Positions 54,397 through 64,000 of a stretch of 64,000 nucleotides of DNA are shown piece by piece. Every line of letters starts with the position of its first letter. The first letter of the stretch is position 1. This DNA is from Neopestalotiopsis rosae (taxonomy: Eukaryota > Ascomycota > Sordariomycetes > Amphisphaeriales > Sporocadaceae), in the NCBI GenBank assembly GCA_023078685.1, contig JALGAS010000004.1, positions 1,302,001-1,366,000 of the forward strand, read 5' to 3'. The notes under the pieces are model-generated. The model did no database searches and had not been told where the DNA came from. It was given only the letters and a program-made list of their open reading frames with translations. Both the position numbers and the translations under genes were made by a program.

Positions 54397-56287
54397 CACA
54401 CACACAAAATCTTGAATAAAGAGTATAAAAGGGACGGGAAGAAAATAAATTGTCAGTATTGCTCACACAGCTTCTGCGATGTCTCGTAGGATGCTTGTCC
54501 GGACTGCATCGTGGGATAGGTGGGGTAGAGAGCATTCTCACATGTTGACGACCGCAGCATGTCGGCAGCCTGGTTATGATTTCACATCCAACAATGAGCA
54601 TGACTACACAAGCAATTACATACGACCATAGCTTATAGGAAACTCGGAATACTCTTCGCCTTATATCAACCAACTAAGAAGCATTTGATTGATCACCAGT
54701 TGATTTGGTAACAATTGATGACTTTGCAAATGACACGTATTCTGGGATATGCTCATTATTATCAATGGGAGATATAAAGACATGAAATGTGAGCAGCGAG
54801 TCTACATAATATACATTTATCGTTATGCTGGCTACAGTTTGGATAGCCGAAGCAAGTCTACCCAGGTACCACAGCGCAGCTGCCTTCGACCCGGCCGCCA
54901 CAGTCAGTAACCCCCTCACCCCTCAAAGCCCAAGACAGCTTAATCGAGCAGGCTGCATTCGTCCAGAAATCACCACCAATCCCAGTAGAGGTATTCGGGA
55001 GATTCGCCATTTATCGCCGAACACTCCTTTGTATCAGTGCCACTGCAGCGTATGCACTTCAAAGCATGCCGAGAGCGATTTTAGGCAACTGCGCGTGAGC
55101 CCAACTCGCTTGAGCCTGAAGTCACTTCATAGACTTTTTTTTGCGAATGATAAGTGATTCAACACACGGCTGAGTTGGCATTCTGGGGAGGTCAGGCTGA
55201 AACAAGAGATGGTGGGCTTGTAGATGCCCAGAGTACTGCCAGCTGCGGCATGTCGGAGTGAAGGGAAGCAACCATAACCGCGACGTAGATCAAGTCTAAG
55301 TATGCTTTATTCTACGGTGACACATGTTTGAAAAGAACGGCAATTCCTGTTCAGAGTATAATTGAAATTATAAAAAAAAGCTTTCCCACGATAAGCAGTA
55401 GGCAATTTCGCTCTCTAACCTTTTAACTCACAGCAGATATCATTGTAGCCATGACTTTTTCCTGGGAATTACGTGCAAGGCTTCCGGGGAGTCATCAAAA
55501 CTAACCAACGTAACGTACAAAACGTTCTGAACCATGTTACCCGCCACAGGCTACACACGGCTGCATGCTAGCTGCCCAGTTAGTATTACCAACACTTCCT
55601 CATGTCAATCGAATTGTTTTGAAAGGTCACTCCGATGTGTCCGCTACAAACTCCGCTTTGAAACGATTGGTCTTTTGAACGAGGTCGCTGCAAGAGAGTG
55701 GGCCGGGCCGGGCCGCTGCTTTGTGTGGCCTATCGTCATTTGTTATAATCTGTGGTGATTTTCATAATAGCCAATAATCAGATGTAAAATTGTTCCCCGG
55801 GAAGGTCCCATGAATAAGGTTTGTCATTATACTGGTACCGACGTGGAGTGATTATCTTGGCATATTTATTGCTTGTATTTAAAATACTGGTAGCTTTTGG
55901 TAGAAACACGCAGCTAAGTGATGTGCCATTGCAAGAAGTTGTGTCGAATGAGGTTGCTTTAAGAAGACTATCTGGACCATCCCAGGAATGATTATTACGT
56001 GGCTTTGTGACTTGCCGGCTCCGACATACCCGTGATAATACCAAATATTATTCATTTATACCTCTTTCTCTTCCCTCGATCATTCTCTAGTTTAACACTA
56101 CTTCCTTGAGAAATTTCATCGCCAAATCATTGAACTCATTGAAAGCCCTCATCTATCAAATATTTCCTTGTGAGTAAATGTCATTCGAGCTTTTCAAAAT
56201 AGTTCTTGACCAATGCAGAAAACCCAGGGCACACCAAACAATACACAAATACAAAGGATAACGCTCGTTATCACGGAATCATTCAAA
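54397..56287. other. 1.9-kb gene-free spacer
   Basis: AT-rich with no supported ORF. Nothing recognised apart from a short GGGCC direct repeat near 55700. Confidence 0.55.
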
Positions 56288-56901
56288 ATGTCGACCAGCG
56301 GATCAGACTACCATTTCCAGGTATGTGTGCTTGTTAATCTTTATTACATTCAGCAGCTAAGTTGAGAAAGTTCGAAATAGCTATTGTTTTAGTGATTGGA
56401 CTCTTGATATATGTCTTCGTCTCTCTCGCCATGGTTGCGGGATATCATCTCTGGAACATTCAAAGCAAGGTCAACACCTTTCAACTCAATCAGAAAAGCT
56501 ATGATCCGCAGCCTTCCAAAGATCGACAGAATGCACCAGCGTCTGGGTCTAGCAGCGCCGACTATTTCCCGGAGGATAGAAACCCGAAGATCAACAAGGA
56601 GCTCCGTCAAGAAAATTACGAGCTCAATGAACGACTTACGGGGAAAGGTCAGACGCTCGGTAAAGCTCAACTTGAAGTACGTGAACAAGCAGAGAAGATC
56701 AGCCAATATACTCAGGCAGCTAATCGAGCTTGCAACACCCTGGATCGAGTGCTAGCCGAGCTCAGGGATGATCAAATCCTGGTCGTTAACCCTGGTGACA
56801 CGGCGGAACGATTATTAGAAAAAGCCAAAGTTCTCACAAAAAAATGGATATCACAATTGGACAAAATTCCGGGCGATCTGAGATCAAGCCTCAGTCCCTG
56901 A
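56288..56901 (+). CDS. Small single-pass membrane protein with coiled coil
   Basis: Predicted 190-aa protein that I do not recognise. Exon 1 is 56288-56320 (MSTSGSDYHFQ); a short 41-bp intron (GTATGT to AAG at 56361) leads to exon 2, 56362-56901. Exon 2 has no good ATG of its own at the start, which supports splicing. One hydrophobic helix at about residues 17-40 (IAIVLVIGLLIYVFVSLAMVAG) follows the short N-terminus. The rest is charged and mostly helical with heptad-like leucines (KELRQENYELNERL; QEKISQ-type; RVLAELRDD). Probably membrane-anchored with a cytosolic coiled coil. No partner can be named. Confidence 0.55.
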
Positions 56902-57459
56902 GAAAAGGATCCAAGCCACTCATACGATCCTATTGTGGGGGATTGCATCAAGCAGCATATTTATCCGAGGACCTAGGCGTGATAACGCAATTATCGCATG
57001 TTAAATTGGATGTCTACAGGAAAGTAGCCAAGAAGGCATTACGTTGTTTATACACAGATTATACAATGTGTGGCAATGGTTCAAAGGCTTAGCCGGGTTA
57101 ATTCGCATGTCAAGTTTAATTAAAGGCAGTGCATTCATTCCTCATCGGTTATCCACGTATCAAGAACGATCGTTTCTTGTGTATGCAATTGATACTACAA
57201 GCTCTTTTTTAACACAAAGAATAAGCGTTGATCAAGGTGGCGCTCTCCTATCGGAGCTTAAACTGGTCTGATCTGGGTGTCAACTGTGTCATGTATTGAT
57301 CTATGTTATGCGCCTCCAGTTTTGACAAGATGCACGCTTCTTTCGTGTGGCCCTGGCTAATCTCGATGAGCCTCCGTACGTTCATCTGGACGCTGTGGCG
57401 TGGACCAGTGTGCTCCAGCACACCCTGGTGTATGGGAACTATGGTCCACCATCTGATAA
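56902..57459. other. Spacer
   Basis: Between the 3' ends of two convergent genes; AT-rich, no gene seen. Confidence 0.55.
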
Positions 57460-59178
57460 TTATTTAAGCCGTTGACTAGGCCATTCTGCTATATGTTTCC
57501 CCTTCTCTGTGCTTCCGCAATCGTACTTGAGTGCCGTCTTTTCATACTTCACCACTGGCTTCAGGATTGTCATCTCTTCTCCGGACGTTCCCCAATCTGC
57601 ACTGACCTTTTCGAAATACTCTGGAGAGAACAATTCTGGAACTTTCTCCGGAAATGCGGGAATGAGCTATTCAGAGTTAATCATACATAGCCCAATACAG
57701 ATTCAATTCAGAGGAGCACTCACCTTGCGCAGAATCCTGTTCATGTTATCATAGTGCCTAAAGTTCATATCCTTCCACTTTTCCTGCAACTCCGCCTGAA
57801 TCTCCTCCGGCTGCGACCCGACCGACAAGAGGAAGCTGTTGTACTGGTTGAGCGACATGGAGACGAGATAGCTCCCGCCCTCACGAGCCCGCCGGTCCAG
57901 GGCGTTCATGATGCCCAGGCAGCCAATGATGCCCGTCTGGAAGTCGGCGTTGGGCAGCGGCGGCACAATGGGCTCGTCCAGGCCGACGAACCGGCCCATC
58001 TCCCACGAGAGGCCGACGACGGCGTCGCTGATCATCTGCCAGCCGCTCCGGTGCGACAGGGGCCCGCCCCAGCCGTAGCAGTTCTCTCGGGCGTAGACGA
58101 TGCCCCGGCCGCGGCGGCGGGCCAGCTCGCGCACGTACGCGGGACCGAACCCCAGGCGGTCCAGCGCCCCCGGGCGGAACCCGTCCAGCAGCACGTCGGC
58201 GTCTTCTAGGAGGCGCAGTAGGGCCCGCCGGCCCTCGTCGGACTTTAGATCCAGGTTCACGTCCACCTTGCCCAGGTTGCTCTCCACCAGGATGGCGCCC
58301 AGCTCCGACAGCTGCTCGTGGGAGATACGCACTACAGTCGCACCGAAAAGAGCCGCCAGGCGCGCGATCGTAGGGCCGGCAATGGCGCGCGTGAGGTCGA
58401 GGATCTTGATGCCTTCCAGCGGGCGGAACGTGGTGCTGTCGACTTTGGGCCAGGGAATCGGTGGCAGTCGCTTGTCCTGAAAGGCTTCTGTCAGGTAGAT
58501 GGGATCGTTGGCGACGGCCTTGCCGTGCTCGCTCGCCAGATACTCCTCCTTGGTCAGCGCAATGCAGCCGGCCTGGCGCCAGTGTTCGTTGGCCTCGAGG
58601 TCCAGCCAGGCGGCGTCGTACTCCCTCAGCTTGTCGCAATAGCGACCAATGATTTTCGACTCATCCTTTTCGTCGTCCGAGGTGGGCAGCCCGAGCATCT
58701 GCAAGGTCTTGTCGGCATCCAGACTGGCATGCGTATGAAACCATCTCCCGTCCTTGGTCGGGTACACATTTGTGCATAGACGGCGCCAGGGCAGGTACTG
58801 CTTGGCCAAGTCGTACCTCTGGTACCGCGGCACAATGTCCGGGTCGCCAATGTTCTTGTCGCCAAACTTGGTCAGCATGAACGCAAAGATGAAAATGGTC
58901 GCCAGATCGCTATTGACAGTCACGGTCTGGGTGACGCCGAAGCGCTGCTGTGCGAGTACGTTGCCATAGGTTGCGAGTAGAGCCCAGAGCGCCGTGCTGG
59001 TCTCACTGGCCTTGGTGGGTGCGGGCAGAAAGGGCTTTGCAATCGGCGTCTCCTCGTCAATGATCGTCCGTGACGCCGCCTCTATGACTTCTTTTGGGAG
59101 GCCGAGGCGTGCATCTTGTAGAAGGACGTCATGGAAGATGCGGGATGCTTCCTTTTGAATCGTATAGTCGCCCATCAT
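57460..59178 (-). CDS. CoA-transferase family III (CaiB/BaiF-type)
   Basis: Protein of 553 aa. Exons 59178-57724 and 57666-57460; intron 57 bp with GATTAAC branch. The family-III signature appears twice, as usual in the long fungal versions: an N-terminal half (TSTALWALLATYGNVLAQQRFG; WFHTHASLD) and a C-terminal half with PLEGIKILDLTRAIAGPTIARLAALFGATVVRI, followed by LDLKSDEGRRALLRLLEDADVLLDGFRPGALDRLG and ARENCYGWGGP. Family members transfer CoA between carboxylic acids such as carnitine, oxalate or alpha-methylacyl substrates. The usual catalytic Asp region is not sharply readable here. No peroxisomal or mitochondrial signal is evident; the last residues are QRLK. GC content is high in the central part. 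Two in-frame ATGs (59178, 59175) start it. Confidence 0.9.
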
Positions 59179-59837
59179 GTCCGTTGTGCGAGCGAATCGT
59201 CAGAATACTCTAACAAGAAGATATTCACGGTCGTTTCATTAAGTTCAAAGCTATTGAGAGTGGTTTTCTTATCAACCAACACCTGGAGATCACGGGTAAA
59301 TGGCTGCACTCTCCGCATGGCGCAATCCCGTCCGCATTCCTCATATAGCAGGTGGGGCCATGTCAGATGGTGCTCGGCAGTGGCCATAATCTACCTATCA
59401 TTGAATGGGCAGCCGGCAGTGGTGACAGTTGGCACAGATCTCGGTCGGCCAAGTTGGATGGCCTTTGCAGTCGTGCAAAGGAGATGATTGAAGTTACATC
59501 TATTGTGGCAATTACAATTATCCTCTGGGAATGAATCAGTCCTCCAAGAACAGAGACAAAGACCAATGGTGGCTTTGCAAGTCTCCTCGACTCCACATCT
59601 GCTCAGCTTTATAGTATAGCGAAAACCTGCAACGTTCTTGTGTCAAGCTAGAGATAAGATCATCGACACATATCTATTTACAGCCTCATTTGTCACTGGT
59701 TCTTCGAGATATATCAGTACATTGTTGGACCTTTCTCGGGTACGTCTTGTAAACATGGCAGCATTTTGAACAAGCTTACTCTACAAGTTAAATAATTACA
59801 CCTCTGCAGCTCGAGGGTTCATGGCTTCAAATTGACA
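59179..59837. other. Spacer
   Basis: Promoter of the CoA-transferase and 3' UTR of the sugar transporter; no gene seen. Confidence 0.55.
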
Positions 59838-61770
59838 TTAATGCAGCTTGAGATCGTGCTCCAAGTGTGCGATCGCAATCTGATCCCTATACTGCTCGGC
59901 CAATTTTGCATCCAAGTCCTGGCCGAATACGTCAACTTCCGTTGTCGCAAACTTTCTAGCCTTGATGCGCTTCTCAAAGAGAAGGTCGAGCTCTGCGAAT
60001 GTTCTGATAGGGGAATTTTGTCAGCCAATTACAACTAAAAGTATGAAATCAGAGGGCTGGGTTGTCACTCACCTGCCGGAGGGTTCGGGAACCCGGAAGT
60101 ACGTGTAGATAATGCACAGTCCACAAATACCAGCCTAGGAAATGTCAGTACGATGTACACAAATATTAAAGAAGTCACCCATACCCAGAAGAATCCGGTA
60201 TAGTTGCCCCAGTCCCAGGCACCAGGGTTCAACATGTAAGGCGTGAGAACACCACAGACGATGGCGACAATGTTGCTGGAGATGATTGTTAGCTACATTA
60301 TATAGTACTGGCAAAATAAGGAAGAGCTTACTAGAGAACGCGACCGAGAACAACCGTCTTGATTTGCAGTCGACGTGTGGAGATCTCGGACACCAAAGAG
60401 TAACAGACGGTACCAACCGTGAGCTGGTAGCACAAGGCCCAGACCAACATGATGCATCCGGTTGCCAAAGAAGCAGTGGTACGGTCTGGCACCATGCCGA
60501 GGAATCCAAGAATAAGAAGCATGCAGAAGAGGAGGCAAAGTCCATAAAGGTATAATGATCTTCGGCCAACTCCCAGCTTCATGAGACCCCAGGCACCAAA
60601 GACACCCACGCAGTTGATGGCATACTGACCCAAGGCAAAAGCGTAGGCCTTGGAGGAATCAAGACCGGCCTGCTCCAGGAAGTATGTAGAGTAGTTGGAG
60701 AACGAGTTACCGCTCAAGTTCTGAATCGCCCAGACCATGCAGACAATCTCTGTCCGTCGAAGGTCGGTTCCCCTAAAGCAGTCGAGGTAACTAGCGCCCT
60801 TGGTGATCTTTTGCTCGAGAGCGGTAGTGTGCACCATCATGGCAATAGTCTCATCGGCGTCGAATTCAGTCTCTTTTTCCATCGACGTCAATCTCAGTAG
60901 AGCCTGCTTGGCCTCGTCAAGCCTTTCCCTACGGACGAGCCACCAGGGACTTTCGGGAGCCAGGTAGATTCCAACAAGCAAGGGAACGGGCCACATCCAC
61001 TGCAGTGCATATGGGATGCGATAAGCCCACTCGTCCGTCCTCCACATGTTGCCCATGATGACACCGATACCAATCTCCTGCCCAATACCCCAGCAAAAGT
61101 TGATATAAGTGGTCAGGTATCCACGCAGCGCGACAGGGCAGACCTCTGAGGCATAGGTGATGGTGAGGGTCTGGAAGACACCCCAAGGGATACCACAGAG
61201 AATCTCGGCAATTTGCAGCGTAACAACAGTTTGCGCCGTGAAGAAGATTGCAGTAAAGGCGATGATGAGGACCAGACAAGCCATGACGGTATAGCGGTAG
61301 CCGAAGCGCTCCGAGACCCAGCCGTTGATCAAGAGGCCGATAATCTCACCCACGGTGGCACCATTGCTGAGACCAGCCTGCCATCGGGCCGGGACCTGCC
61401 AAGTACCGTCGGGCAGCTGTTCGCCATACTTGCGATTGAATTGGTCAAAGGCGTAAAAGTTGTTGACCAAGGAGACATCATAGCCTTCCATGCAGATGCA
61501 AGTCGAGATGAGGACACTCCAGCCAATGGCCTTCGGATAGAGCCGGATGCCCTGCAAAAGGGTCATTCGGTGCTCCTTTTCGGTGGCCTGCTTGGCATCT
61601 TGGATGAGATCTCTCATCTGCTTGGCGGCAGTGTCTTCCGGGCCGACGGCATACTTTTCGGGGTTGTGGTGGTTGATGGGCCCCTGAGCGGCAGCCGTGA
61701 CATGCTGCTCCTGTGATACGCGAGCAGAAGCATGGCCGGTGGCAGCCGCAGACTCAGACGCCGAAGTCAT
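59838..61770 (-). CDS. MFS sugar transporter, alpha-glucoside/maltose type
   Basis: Sugar porter of 585 aa in the plasma membrane. Exons 61770-60332, 60275-60185, 60134-60073 and 60003-59838; introns 56, 50 and 69 bp. All phases agree. A long polar N-terminus (about 70 aa) is followed by TM1 with GYDVSLVNNFYAFDQF, typical of fungal maltose/alpha-glucoside permeases. Others: NGWVSERFGYR, VCPVALRGYLTTYINFCWGIGQ, PESPWWLVRRERLDEA, LGVGRRSLYL, then YNIVAIVCGVLTPYMLNPGAWDWG across intron 1, and RVPEPSGRTFAELDLLFEKRI across intron 3. Sugar-porter signatures are all present. The 5' leader has a GCT-repeat (61866-61884) and GA-rich tracts. It lies next to the CoA-transferase and downstream of an unfinished regulator gene. 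Confidence 0.95.
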
Positions 61771-63493
61771 GTTATTAATTCCTTCCGCGCGCGTGCTGAT
61801 CCCTTCTGGGCGGGAATCTTGGGTGAAACGGTGCAGGTCGCGCGTCTTAGCGGCTCGTGGAGATCCGAGCTGCTGCTGCTGCTGCTACTGCTACTACAGG
61901 CAATTCTTGGGTTCGTGACAAGTTGCCTGAAATGCACATGCAGGTTAATCGTCGATTTTCGTGTGGTCTCACCAGAACTGGGGGCGCGCAGGGACCTATC
62001 GAGACCCGATTCACCCGAGAGAAATCGAAAATTCTCCTTCGACTTGACAGCGCGACCCGATTATAATCTCCACATGAAGGCGCTCACGGTGTGAACGATG
62101 TGGGGTTGAATTGGAACTTGCGGGGCGCCGTTGCTGACTCGAGAGGGCAAAAGGTTGTCTCTTGGTTGTGAAGGGAAAAAGGGGAAGTTTGAACGAGTTT
62201 TTCTTCTCTACTTTTTCTCTCTTCTTTTCTCAGACTGAAAATCTGCCAATGGAGGTTGTAGATTAAACCCTCCTCACGTGCGTCTTTTGTTAACGCTCCG
62301 ACTGCCGGCAACTAGAATATTGACTGGGCTCTGAACAAACACAAGAAATGAGGAATGTGAATTGGTCCAGGGTCCAGGCCAGGCTATTGTCCATGTCGGC
62401 CACCAAACTTCCAGGGGTCCACGTACGAATCAGCAAGTAAGGAATAGTCAGTGACCAGGTTTCCCCATCAATTGAATTGTGAAAATACCTAAACTCGGTC
62501 GTTACTGTTACATGGACTATTCTCTACCAATAATGATTTATCTATTCTCTTCCTATGGCTGAATGGGTAGTATGAGTCTAAGAAGAGACTTGTCGTGCAT
62601 AGGGCTGTTCATTGTTGGGGATCAGCACAATAGACAATTGAGTAGGAGCGCTAACAATGACCGAAGGAGAGACGGTTATGGACGGCTATGTCTCTGCAAC
62701 TCACGGGTCCCTTCACGATGCCATACCAAAGCATACCTACAAGCAATAGCACATACTAATAAGCGACGAAAACGTAACAGCTACATTACAATTGCCTCAA
62801 TGCAGTCAGGCGTGCGCTATAGCAGCTGCTCTTGAACCAATCCGGTTCCCCAGAACAAAACATTATCATTGCCAGGGCTGCAGGCCGGGGGAGTTGCCCT
62901 CTTGGCGTGTCTCTGACAGTGGGGTTCTGCGGGGAAAGATGCAGTGAGATTAGAGGGAATTGGGGAATGGGACAGCAGCGATAGCTTTTTCTCTCGCTGC
63001 CATTTGCCGGGTCCCCCGCTAATTCTCCAGGTCCCATGACGTCGAATTTTGGTCTGAGCTGGATACGATACCCCAGAAGTAGCCCCCCCAGACCAGACCA
63101 GGCAGGGCACCTCCCAGTCTCGTACCCAAGGTACCCCAGGGTTCGCCTGGGTTGGCCTGGGAACTTTTGGTGGGTGGAAGAGGATTGACCCCAGGTCGCC
63201 ATCCAGTCAAGTCCCAGCGAAGTCCCAGCGGCACCCCAGACACACTCAAGATGGTCTGCTGCCCCCCAGACACCCAGACAGACCTGACGCCAGACGGGCA
63301 AAGCCAGACCAATACCTAGGACCTTTTTTGCTGCCGTGTCACTCACTCACTCGGGCGTTTTGCCCATCTCTGGACGATCACTTCTAATACCAACATTTCC
63401 GGAAAACTCAATGATTGAAGACTGGCAGTGTAGTGAGTAAGGAGATTTGCCTGGCTTGCAAGTGGCCGCTTTCCACCTCGAACGATATCGCGA
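61771..63493. promoter_or_regulatory. Divergent promoter, sugar transporter and Zn2Cys6 gene
   Basis: 1.7 kb without a supported gene. Long pyrimidine-rich tract at 62196-62232, GCT/CTA trinucleotide repeat at 61866-61897, and a region rich in CCAG/CCCAG words at about 63085-63290. The transporter and the regulator are divergent, a common regulatory arrangement in fungi. Confidence 0.4.
61866..61897. repeat. GCT/CTA trinucleotide repeat
   Basis: GCT units followed by CTA-containing units, in the 5' leader of the sugar transporter gene. Confidence 0.7.
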
Positions 63494-64000
63494 ATGCCCT
63501 CACACGAGAAAGCGGAGCTCCTGGCCACACCATGGTACGATTTCTTTCCATTCTGTTATTGCTTTCTTTCACTCAATGCCGCTCCGCCCTTGCGCTCCGT
63601 TCAACTCTGTTTTGTGGAGTGACTCTCGGAAGCGTTGTCTTGTGTATTCCGGCTAAGATGCTGACCTGGTTTCCGGCGCCGCCGCAGCCTTCCGTGCCGG
63701 GAGAATCATTTGAAATGTGACCGGCTAATACCGAAATGCTCCCGGTGTTCGAACTCCGGCCGGGAGTGCAAACTTGCCTTCAAGTTCAAGCCCGCAAAAG
63801 GTATGTATTCATCTCCCTCTCCTGCCAGCCAGGCAATCAATCATGCAAGTCAATTGTCGTCCCTTGAAATCTCAATTGACCCTTGCCCCGTCTAGACACA
63901 TTCAAGAAGAATCAGCGATGGATCAAAACCCCCAGAAGTCGTAAGTCCCCCCATCACTTGGCTATACTTTTGTGAGTGACTGATTCAACTCATGCATTTA
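63494..64000 (+). CDS. Zn2Cys6 transcription factor, 5' part, cut by window end
   Basis: Start of a fungal zinc-cluster regulator. Exons 63494-63534, 63688-63800 and 63896-63940, then a GTAAGT donor; the gene continues beyond the window. The first intron (63535-63687, GTACGA donor, GCTGAC branch, CAG acceptor) splits the first Cys codon. The splice gives C-x2-C-x6-C-x6-C-x2-C-x6-C: TPCLPCRENHLKC, then CSRCSNSGREC. The start ATG 63494 (MPSHEKAELLA) is the first in frame. After the finger come basic residues (FKFKPAK, then FKKNQRWIKTPRS), as in many nuclear DNA-binding members. Divergent from the sugar transporter, 1.7 kb away. Confidence 0.8.

Noticed and set aside
54618..54631. 14-nt match to the start of fungal 5S rRNA (ACATACGACCATAG)
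   Set aside because: Similarity stops at once after this; no internal promoter or 3' half, so chance.
57881..58639. 252-codon ORF on the same strand as the CoA-transferase in another frame
   Set aside because: Arg/Gly/Pro-rich shadow of a GC-rich gene; no domain.
1..64000. tRNA genes, CRISPR arrays, intact transposons
   Set aside because: No cloverleaf with A/B boxes, spaced repeats, transposase or reverse transcriptase motifs recognised by eye on either strand.

Overview
The window is nuclear DNA of a filamentous ascomycete (Pezizomycotina; Sordariomycetes, perhaps Hypocreales, is my inference). Almost all genes carry 46-90 bp introns with GTAAGT/GTGAGT donors and CTAAC/CTGAC branch sites. 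HET-domain, Zn2Cys6, Pth11-like, DUF1996-WSC and berberine-bridge-type genes are characteristic of this group. I found about 28 protein genes or gene remnants, and no convincing tRNA, rRNA, CRISPR array or intact transposon. Exon models were built by hand from splice signals and checked for reading-frame closure.

Region 1 (0.2-12.5 kb) looks like an allorecognition or innate-immunity island. Two divergent protein kinases share a conserved N-terminal segment. They are followed by two HET-domain genes. The second kinase and the first HET gene are joined by intron-like exons, the HET open frame has no start codon of its own, and the frame closes across all exons, so they may form one kinase-HET fusion of about 1,156 aa. 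This is the most unusual feature of the window.

Region 2 (13-25 kb) holds an SDR oxidoreductase, a Pth11/rhodopsin-like membrane protein, a monocarboxylate-type MFS transporter divergent from a Zn2Cys6 regulator, and an ABCG transporter with a Cys-rich N-terminal domain. The shared promoter suggests that the regulator controls the MFS gene.

Region 3 (27-37.7 kb) is more conserved and includes housekeeping genes: a GNAT acetyltransferase, a UBP14/USP5-type deubiquitinase, the mitochondrial Fe-S scaffold ISU1, a family-16 methyltransferase and a secreted DUF1996-WSC protein.

Region 4 (38-54.4 kb) is accessory: an O-methyltransferase, an orphan protein, a second MCT-type MFS transporter, an arsH gene broken by one in-frame TGA, a bacterial-type arsenate reductase, an FAD-linked oxidase, a broken LysM gene and a third HET gene whose C-terminus is encoded by 36 consecutive cytosines. 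ArsH and ArsC form a partial arsenic-resistance locus with no visible Acr3 pump. No PKS or NRPS backbone gene is present.

Region 5 (56-64 kb) holds a small membrane/coiled-coil protein, a CaiB/BaiF-type CoA-transferase, a sugar (alpha-glucoside-type) MFS transporter and the first exons of another Zn2Cys6 regulator that runs off the window. Gene-poor spacers lie at 3.3-5.3, 14.1-15.7, 25.1-27.0, 54.4-56.3 and 61.8-63.5 kb.
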